32,603 nucleotides of DNA from Actinomycetes bacterium (lineage in GTDB: Bacteria > Actinomycetota > Acidimicrobiia > Acidimicrobiales > RAAP-2): positions 1-32,603 of the forward strand of contig JAJXUK010000027.1 of NCBI GenBank assembly GCA_021782915.1, read 5' to 3'. Within the stretch, counting starts at the first letter, position 1. Every line of letters starts with the position of its first letter. The notes below the pieces were generated by a model, which was not told where the DNA came from, did not search any database, and worked only from the letters and a program-made list of their open reading frames with translations. Of this stretch, positions 28,801 to 32,603 are shown piece after piece. Both the position numbers and the translations under genes were made by a program.

Positions 28801-29048
28801 ACGACCGACTGGGTCACGGCCAGCTGCACCGCGCCGATCGGGATCGCCGCGAAGGTCACCAGGCTCAGCAGTGCGCCGATGACGCCGTAGCGATCGGGAC
28901 CCAGGTACCGGCTGATGACGACGTGGAAGAGGAAGTTCGAGAGGTTGACGCCCGTGGTGGCCAGCACGAAGGAGACCGCGCCGCGTCCCAGCAGCCCGGC
29001 GACGAGGAAGTCTCGGATCGTCCGCTTGCCCGAGGTCTCCTCAGACAC
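25833..29048 (-). CDS. Three-domain fusion: polysaccharide flippase, DPM-like GT2, and GT4
   Basis: One open frame of about 1071 residues. Residues about 20-430 form a 12-14 helix MATE/MVF-type flippase (start FLVAGLLGRGAVSFVLA; GPDRYGVIGALLSL). Residues about 440-690 form a GT2 resembling dolichol-phosphate sugar transferases: VVPFFNPG, VSDGSTDDS, GKGAALRAGL, FIDGDGD and DTQTGCKLIRRDAL. Residues about 700-1071 form a GT4: HPRAGGAEVYTQRVAEEW, FIGRLESHKRPIDAL and EGWGLTVTEAALLG with the EX7E pair. It would couple lipid-linked sugar synthesis, elongation and flipping in one chain. Third positions are GC-rich through the flippase and GT2, then AT-rich from about 26.75 kb on, so the join lies in the GT4 part. 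GTG 29048 is favoured by GGGGAG seven bases upstream; GTG 29063 is possible. First gene of the five-gene operon. Confidence 0.85.
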   Translation of the reverse strand: MSEETSGKRTIRDFLVAGLLGRGAVSFVLATTGVNLSNFLFHVVISRYLGPDRYGVIGALLSLVTFAAIPIGAVQLAVTQSVVRWSDAGRAPSLRRLTGRATLGGLGGMVLAMALAPLLRGYLHAASVEPLLLIAVWIPLATVSGVLTGALIGEYRYGPVALATFLGGGPVRLGIGVLTVVAGFGVTGAIAASVLAQGVTLLILLYVARQGLASAAEPAHLSVHRVDLWLSGAGLTGYTALMGIDTVLARHVFHPAAAGNYVAAVLAAHIALFIPGAIIMVAFPHLVGRTGLDRESRRAFVGAISLTAVLGLAVAGVMSVAAGLVVRVLFGSQYPLAPGVLGILALGSACLGVLGSSVYLHLARRSKVALVPWIGVGLAYGLVTTWHGSLDVVALEMLAVIGATTLATGLPGLQALLISAAHDAAHRYPLYDLPEQDLDLSLVVPFFNPGPRLVEHVGDVVRVLEDSALSFEVLAVSDGSTDDSAELLEGLGLARLRVIRLPENQGKGAALRAGLREARGEYVGFIDGDGDIPAAALPRFLAAAKETHADILYGSKRHADSQVVYPPLRRLYSWGYQQLTRTLFGLPVRDTQTGCKLIRRDALAAVLPRMVEKRFAFDLEMFVVARRQGFGTFVEVPIEIGQRFSSTVSLRSVRDMLQDTAAIFYRANVLKFYSRTEITREELTAHSAADSEETPRPLDLQHLRILILNWRDLAHPRAGGAEVYTQRVAEEWVKLGQSVTLFCAVVDGKPEVEWVNGVRIVRRGSWVTVYREARLFYQREGRGHFDLVIDEINTKPFMAPKWVTDVPVIALIHQVCRELWFYQYSWPIALLGRYILEPLWMHTYRTIPMVTVSRSSLEAVTTYGLKLVTALPQGYDAPVNYAESSLKEVNPTVIFIGRLESHKRPIDALRAYEQVRASIPEAKLWIIGRGSQQDHLRAIAPEGVCFWGRVTEYQKTELISRAHVLVSTSVREGWGLTVTEAALLGTPAITYDAPGLRDSVSASNGITVDPSPSALAEELIKYFSLAIRRKPSIDPSQQLRWTDLAKLWLATIVKTLEAKSCDQNSTTSSDA

Positions 29049-29140
29049 CCTGCGTCTCCCCACGCTCCAGTGTGGCCGATGACGCAGCGCCCGTGTGGCA
29101 CAAAGCGCCCAACACCTCGCGGACTCTCCCCTTACGCCAC

Positions 29141-29180
29141 GAGGGCGAGCGCCGGGTGTAACAACCCTGCACTCGCCCTC
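29141..29180. promoter_or_regulatory. Long two-tier hairpin between the Ig-like protein and the fusion operon
   Basis: GAGGGCGAG (29141-29149) pairs perfectly with CTCGCCCTC (29172-29180). Inside, GGGT pairs with ACCC around a 6-nt loop, separated by a 4x4 internal loop. On the minus strand it lies about 57-96 nt after the stop of the Ig-like gene and about 93 nt before the fusion gene start. It could be a terminator or a leader structure; no T-run follows. A weaker hairpin (29211-29227) sits closer to the stop. Confidence 0.5.
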
Positions 29181-29236
29181 CGTGTCCTATGAACTCGTGG
29201 CTTCACTGCCCCCGGCCCTTGACCGGGCTCGACTGG

Positions 29237-30136
29237 CTAGCTCTTCAGGACGATGGTCCGCTGCGTGCGGCCACCGCCACCCACCGTCGTGATGAGGATC
29301 GTGCCGTGCACCCCGTGGGTCGAGAAGACCTTCGCGCCCATCGCCGTGTCACGAAGGACGATCACGCGCACCGAGTTCTTGGCCATCGTGAAGCGGGCCC
29401 AGGCCAGCCACACGAGACGACCGTTGAGCCGGTCCTTAACGATCGCACTGGCCACGCAGCGTGCGGCCACGCAGTGATAGCGCAGGCTGACCGACTTCGA
29501 GGTGGCCAGACCGACCTGGTTCACGTAGATCAGACGGGCGTGCGGAGCCGGCGGCGGCGGTGCCACCGTCGTGGTCGTGCTCGGCGCGATGGTGACCGTC
29601 GTCGGCGGTGCCGGCGCGAGCGTGTTCGAGCTGCCGATGGTCACGCTGAAGTTCGCCGACGTCGTCTGTGCGTTGACGTCCGTCATCGTCACGAGGAAGG
29701 AGTACGTTCCGGCCGTCGTCGGGTAGCCCGAGAACAGGCCAGAGCTGCTCAGCGTGATGCCATTCGGCAGCGCCCCAGTCTCGCTCCAGGTGTACGGAGC
29801 CCAGCCGCCCGAGCCACCGAACTGCAGCGAGTAGGACTGGCCAACCCAGCCGCCGGGCAGCGGGCTGGACGTGGTGATGGCCATCGGGCAGATCTGGTTG
29901 CCGTAGCCGTAGGCGAAGTTGGTGTGGTTAGCGAGGTAGCCGTAGCCGTAGCCCGCGCCCTGGCCAAAGCTGGTCCCATCGGAGCCGTAGCCGTAGTTGC
30001 AGCCGGTGAAGTAGTCGGCGTGCGCACTCTGGGCCGATATCACGCTCACGGCCACGCCACCCAGCACGGCGAGAACGACAAAGACCGACACCAGTCGCTG
30101 GCGCTGGCTGTTGAACAACTGCGTCACCTTAGACAC
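29237..30136 (-). CDS. Secreted Tyr/Gly-rich protein with putative Ig-like domain
   Basis: A 299-residue exported protein. The signal peptide has a basic start, the hydrophobic core LVSVFVVLAVLGGVAVSVISA and a likely cut after SAHA (about residue 40). Next comes a short Tyr/Gly-rich region with repeated GYGYG/AYGYG (about 45-80), then a putative Ig domain (about 90-165: SPLPGGWVGQSYSLQF, GLFSGYPTTAGTYSFLVTMTD). A Pro/Thr linker (TTTTVAPPPPAP, about 170-195) leads to a beta-rich C-terminal domain of about 100 residues without recognised family; it has two Cys (YHCVAARC). It probably sits on the cell surface. GTG 30136 is preferred because AGGGAGA lies five bases upstream. Three phased GAAATCAC repeats lie about 100-190 bp upstream. 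It precedes the glycan operon on the same strand. Confidence 0.8.
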   Translation of the reverse strand: MSKVTQLFNSQRQRLVSVFVVLAVLGGVAVSVISAQSAHADYFTGCNYGYGSDGTSFGQGAGYGYGYLANHTNFAYGYGNQICPMAITTSSPLPGGWVGQSYSLQFGGSGGWAPYTWSETGALPNGITLSSSGLFSGYPTTAGTYSFLVTMTDVNAQTTSANFSVTIGSSNTLAPAPPTTVTIAPSTTTTVAPPPPAPHARLIYVNQVGLATSKSVSLRYHCVAARCVASAIVKDRLNGRLVWLAWARFTMAKNSVRVIVLRDTAMGAKVFSTHGVHGTILITTVGGGGRTQRTIVLKS

Positions 30137-30238
30137 AATCTCTCCCTTGGTCGTGAACCGGTCAACGAAATTCGAACTGCTCCGAAACTACCCTGATGGA
30201 GGGGTTCGGGACAACTCGAAACTCCTTAACTGACTTCT

Positions 30239-30328
30239 GAAATCACGCTCGAATTTGGCGGGTGACCTGCGAATCCCACGAGAAAAACACCGAAATCACA
30301 ACGCTCCCCCATTGAAATCACAACTCTC
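30239..30328. repeat. Three direct repeats GAAATCAC(AA)CKCTC upstream of the Ig-like gene
   Basis: Copies begin at 30239 (GAAATCACGCTC), 30292 (GAAATCACAACGCTC) and 30314 (GAAATCACAACTCTC). The spacings of 53 and 22 bp are close to five and two helical turns, so all copies would face the same side of the DNA. They lie between the 3' end of the TetR gene and the start of the Ig-like gene, where an upstream activator or repressor could bind. Confidence 0.55.
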
Positions 30329-30335
30329 TCTCCGG

Positions 30336-30956
30336 TCACTCGACCGACGGGCCGAGCTCGCCGCTCAGCACCCGGCGCATGAGCCAGCCCGCCTCGGGCG
30401 GGCTCAGCGGCGCAAAGGCCGCCCCGGGCACCAGCGCCTGGCCGAGCGAGGCCGACCAGAACAGCGAGCTCAGCCACTCCAGGTTCAGGGGCGTGGCGAT
30501 CCAGCCGCGGGCCTGGGCCCTGCTGAGTAGGTCCATCCACCGATCGTGCTGCTCCTTGACCAGGGATATCAGTCGTTCTCGCACCACCGCGTCGCTCATC
30601 GGGTCACTCAGCACCCCGCCGAGGTCGAGCTTGGTGCGCACGTGGCTCAACTGCCAGGTCATGGCCACGTACTCCTCCAGGCGGTCCCAGAAGGCCGACG
30701 CGCCCTCGTCCTCGAGCGCCGCGGCGACGGTCTCGCCCAGCTCGCGTGCCGCGGCGACGAGGCGCTCGTAGCGCTCCACCTGGGCCAGGGCCATCAGGCG
30801 GTCCTTGGACTCGAAGTGGTAGTAGATCGTGGGAATACCCACGTTGGCGCGCGCGGCGAGCTCGTTGATCAGGATCTCGCTCGGGCGCAGCTCGTCGAGC
30901 ATCTCCACCGTGGTCTGCAGGATGTGCAGGCGCGCGTTGGAGGGCCTCTTTGCCAC
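30336..30956 (-). CDS. TetR/AcrR family transcriptional regulator (second)
   Basis: A 206-residue regulator. The helix-turn-helix reads ILINELAARANVGIPTIYYHFESKDRL, the TetR signature, followed by a helical effector domain (AMTWQLSHVRTKLDLGG and beyond). The longer frame begins at ATG 30980, but GGAGG with a 4-nt spacer stands directly before GTG 30956, which gives the natural N-terminus VAKRPSNARLHI. It is co-directional with the Ig-like protein gene 199 bp downstream. Its own leader has repeated TACTTmGAA elements (30983-31004), a possible autoregulatory site. Its ligand and targets are unknown. Confidence 0.92.
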   Translation of the reverse strand: MAKRPSNARLHILQTTVEMLDELRPSEILINELAARANVGIPTIYYHFESKDRLMALAQVERYERLVAAARELGETVAAALEDEGASAFWDRLEEYVAMTWQLSHVRTKLDLGGVLSDPMSDAVVRERLISLVKEQHDRWMDLLSRAQARGWIATPLNLEWLSSLFWSASLGQALVPGAAFAPLSPPEAGWLMRRVLSGELGPSVE

Positions 30957-30982
30957 GTTTCCTCCAGTGTCGACGAGCATGC

Positions 30983-31006
30983 TACTTCGAAAGCGTACTT
31001 AGAAGT
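30983..31006. promoter_or_regulatory. Repeated TACTTCGAA / TACTTAGAA element before the TetR gene
   Basis: Two near-identical 9-mers begin at 30983 and 30996 (13-bp period), and ACTTC/GAAGT arms span 30984-31006. The element lies 27-50 bp upstream of the TetR start codon, where an autorepressor would bind. CGAAGTA recurs at 31453-31459, just before the GntR gene. Confidence 0.4.
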
Positions 31007-31154
31007 CGGTATCCAGCCAGACGATGAACGAGTCAGCCGAGTCGCGCACCGGGAAGTCCACTCTCTGAGATTTGTTGCGCGCCACCCGAGAGATCAGCCT
31101 CGATCGCACGACGACACCGAGCACCCGGCGGCCACGTCACGGGTGCGCGTTGCG

Positions 31155-31196
31155 CATGTCGCACGTCGCACGCCGCACGTCGCACGTCGCACGTCG
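31155..31196. repeat. Tandem repeat of CACGTCG, six copies
   Basis: Six consecutive 7-bp units: CATGTCG, CACGTCG, CACGCCG, then three exact CACGTCG. Each differs from the consensus by at most one base. A unit of seven in noncoding DNA can change copy number by slippage. It lies about 287 bp before the GntR start. Confidence 0.9.
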
Positions 31197-31397
31197 AGAC
31201 TGTGCCCGGCTGGAGAGGCACGACCTCGCCCCGGCCACACTCGTCACCGACCCGCTCGACGAGTCGCGCGGACACGAGGCCGACGGCCCGGAGTGGACTC
31301 GTGAAAGGGTGGGCTATGAGACAACCCCGTGCCGGAGATCGTGCGAGCGAGCCCTCGCGGCGTGCCCGGCGTCCGGACCGACTCCGCGGGCGGACCG

Positions 31398-31438
31398 ATT
31401 CCCCGGACTTCGCTCGACGTCGGTGAACTCCGGGGAAT
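31398..31438. promoter_or_regulatory. 14-bp inverted repeat, candidate GntR operator
   Basis: The left arm ATTCCCCGGACTTC (31398-31411) and right arm GAACTCCGGGGAAT (31425-31438) match at 13 of 14 positions with a 13-bp spacer that contains CGACGTCG. It ends 44 bp before the GntR ATG, a good position for autoregulation, although it could also form an RNA hairpin. The role is inferred from position and symmetry. Confidence 0.5.
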
Positions 31439-31482
31439 TGCGCACTAAACTCCGAAGTACTTGCGGGGTCTGGAGACAGCCG

Positions 31483-32193
31483 ATGGAATCCCTATTTAGT
31501 CCGATTAAGGAAGCGGGGAATCTCTCAGACCGGATCGTCACTCTGATTGAGGACTTGATCGACTCAGAAGCCCTCGAGGAGGGCCAGAGGTTGCCCCCTG
31601 AGCGAGACCTGGCCCTCATGCTCGGCGTCAGCCGGCCCGCTCTGCGAGAGGCGGTCAAGACTCTCGAGGCCCACCAGCGTCTCGTGGTCAAGCACGGCCA
31701 GGGGGTCTTCGTTGGTCTCAACAAGTCCAACCTCGTTCGTCAGCGACTGTTGAATCTCGAGGTCTCCCTGATGGAGCTCTTCGCCATGCGACGGGTCCTC
31801 GAGTCCACGGCGGCCACGTGGGCGGCCGCCAGCGCCACCGACACGGAGATCGGCCAGCTGGAGAAGGTGATGCTGGAGCAAGAGCGCGCGTACCTGGAGC
31901 CAGACGATCTGGAGCAGCTCAAGAGCGTCGACGCGGCGTTCCACCAGAGCGTGGTCGCCATGGCCAAGAACCGATTCCTGATCCAGACCTTCGACGTGCT
32001 CCAGGAGATGATCGGCGAGGGCATGGAGACGACCCTGCGGGTGCCCGAGAGGCTCACGATGTCACGCGTTGATCATCGCCGGATCTTCGACGCGATCCGC
32101 GACCACGATCCCGCCGCGGCCGCGTCGGCCGCGGCGAGCCATATCGATGGCGCCCGCGAGGCCGCCGTGACGCTCCTCGGCCAGCACCTCTGA
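31483..32193 (+). CDS. FadR-subfamily GntR transcriptional regulator (FCD domain)
   Basis: A 236-residue regulator. The N-terminal winged helix (about 10-75) shows LIDSEALEEGQRLPPERDLALMLGVSRPALREAVKTLEAH and a wing VVKHGQGVFV, the GntR signature. The C-terminal FCD domain (about 90-225) has the spaced metal/ligand residues: Asp in SVDAAFHQSVV with its His, and the late VDHRRIFDAI and SHIDGAREA His residues. FadR-type members answer to small organic acids. A GGAG seven bases before ATG 31483 sets the start; frames further upstream run through repeats. The gene is convergent with an ABC permease and may regulate it or the transported compound's use (inference). Confidence 0.93.
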   Translation: MESLFSPIKEAGNLSDRIVTLIEDLIDSEALEEGQRLPPERDLALMLGVSRPALREAVKTLEAHQRLVVKHGQGVFVGLNKSNLVRQRLLNLEVSLMELFAMRRVLESTAATWAAASATDTEIGQLEKVMLEQERAYLEPDDLEQLKSVDAAFHQSVVAMAKNRFLIQTFDVLQEMIGEGMETTLRVPERLTMSRVDHRRIFDAIRDHDPAAAASAAASHIDGAREAAVTLLGQHL

Positions 32194-32212
32194 GTTAGGG
32201 CGACTCCCCGGC

Positions 32213-32225
32213 GCCCGTGGCGGGC
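32213..32225. terminator. Small GC hairpin between convergent GntR and permease genes
   Basis: GCCCG-TGG-CGGGC lies 20 nt after the GntR stop and 31 nt after the permease stop on the other strand. A 5-bp stem without a T-run is weak, so this is only a possible bidirectional transcription stop. Confidence 0.25.
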
Positions 32226-32255
32226 CCCGAGCAGCGAGGGCGGATCAGGCCCCGC

Positions 32256-32603
32256 TCAGGCGCGCCTCGTGCCGCGATCGACACGCTGCCAGGGCACGAC
32301 CCAGCGCTTCACGATCGACAAGAGCGCGCGCAGGCTCAGGCCCAGGGCCATGATCAGCAGGATGACGGCCAAGGCACCCGCCGTGTGATAGGTGGAGGCC
32401 TCAGTCTGCAGGGCCTTGCCGATGCCCGTGAGCTCGGTCTGGACCTCGGCGATGATCACCCCGACCATTCCCATGGCCACTCCCTGGGTGGCCCCCGTGA
32501 TGATGAAGGGCACCGCCCCCGGTAGCAGGACGTGCAGCCAGGTCTGGCGCCGGTTCAGGCGCAGCGAGCGCGACACCTCCATCAGCTCCGGGTCGATCTC
32601 GCG
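32256..32603 (-). CDS. ABC transporter permease, SsuC/TauC-like, C-terminal part (window edge)
   Basis: The last 116 codons of a binding-protein-dependent transport permease; the start lies beyond the right edge. REIDPELMEVSRSLRLNRRQTWLHVLLPGAVPFIITG contains the EAA-type loop that docks to the ATPase. It is followed by helices GVAMGMVGVIIAEVQTEL and AGALAVILLIMALGL and a basic C-tail. The pattern resembles permeases for nitrate, sulfonate, taurine or thiamine-precursor uptake (BPD_transp_1); the substrate cannot be told from this part. The adjacent FCD-type regulator may control it. Confidence 0.87.
   Translation of the reverse strand, partial: REIDPELMEVSRSLRLNRRQTWLHVLLPGAVPFIITGATQGVAMGMVGVIIAEVQTELTGIGKALQTEASTYHTAGALAVILLIMALGLSLRALLSIVKRWVVPWQRVDRGTRRA

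Larger units (their letters stand above)
30957..31482. other. Intergenic region upstream of divergent TetR and GntR genes
   Basis: This 526-bp stretch shows no coding region I can support. It holds putative TetR leader repeats, a heptanucleotide tandem repeat and a strong inverted repeat before the GntR gene, each listed separately. The open frame that runs upstream of the GntR start through it lacks family similarity and crosses the repeats, so it is not read as protein. A small RNA cannot be excluded. Confidence 0.5.

Noticed and set aside
31155-31196. CRISPR-like repeat
   Set aside because: The units are 7 bp and directly adjacent with no spacers, so this is a simple tandem repeat.
31072-31482. 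N-terminal extension of the GntR protein
   Set aside because: The frame is open, but it crosses the tandem repeat and inverted repeat and lacks family similarity; a good ribosome site precedes the internal ATG 31483.

Overview
The window looks like chromosomal DNA of a high-GC actinobacterium. The reasons are GC-rich coding sequence with GTG/TTG starts, an actinobacterial-type GuaB3, and a complete decaprenylphosphoryl-arabinose (DPA) module: UbiA-type DPPR synthase, DprE1 and DprE2. That module marks organisms with arabinan-containing cell-wall polymers. The order cannot be fixed from sequence alone; an Acidimicrobiia-like or other non-mycobacterial lineage fits. No tRNA, rRNA or CRISPR array was seen.

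Layout. 1-1704 (minus): B12-binding mutase small subunit, sucC and the start of sucD, a tight operon around succinyl-CoA. 1795-4794 (plus): overlapping ubiA-dprE1-dprE2. 4807-6096 (minus): a membrane-anchored phosphodiester glycosidase-like protein. 6181-11137 (minus): guaB3-guaA-pcrA with overlapping start/stop codons. 11204-11980 (minus): a Nudix hydrolase. 12057-14222 (plus): an MMPL/RND exporter, convergent with a TetR regulator.

15146-29048 is a surface-glycan locus. Its centre (about 15.4-26.7 kb) is visibly AT-richer than the rest of the window, and both composition boundaries fall inside genes. On the plus strand it holds a GT-C-like membrane protein and a GT2. On the minus strand it holds a long operon: a three-domain flippase-GT2-GT4 fusion, a giant GT-C/AftD-like protein with a jelly-roll-like module, a GT2, a GT4 and an FkbM methyltransferase. 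The two arms converge on a decayed, GC-rich ISL3-family element whose right end now supplies the last codons of the methyltransferase gene.

29237-32603: a secreted Tyr/Gly-rich protein with an Ig-like domain, a second TetR regulator, a 526-bp gap with a heptanucleotide tandem repeat and a strong inverted repeat, a FadR-type GntR regulator, and the 3' end of an ABC transporter permease running off the window.

How the parts may work together (inference): cytoplasmic GTs and the DPM-like domain of the fusion make lipid-linked sugars or oligosaccharides, the flippase domain moves them out, and GT-C enzymes use polyprenyl-phosphate sugars (possibly including DPA) outside the membrane. The methyltransferase, MMPL exporter and phosphodiester glycosidase may modify, export or trim surface glycans.
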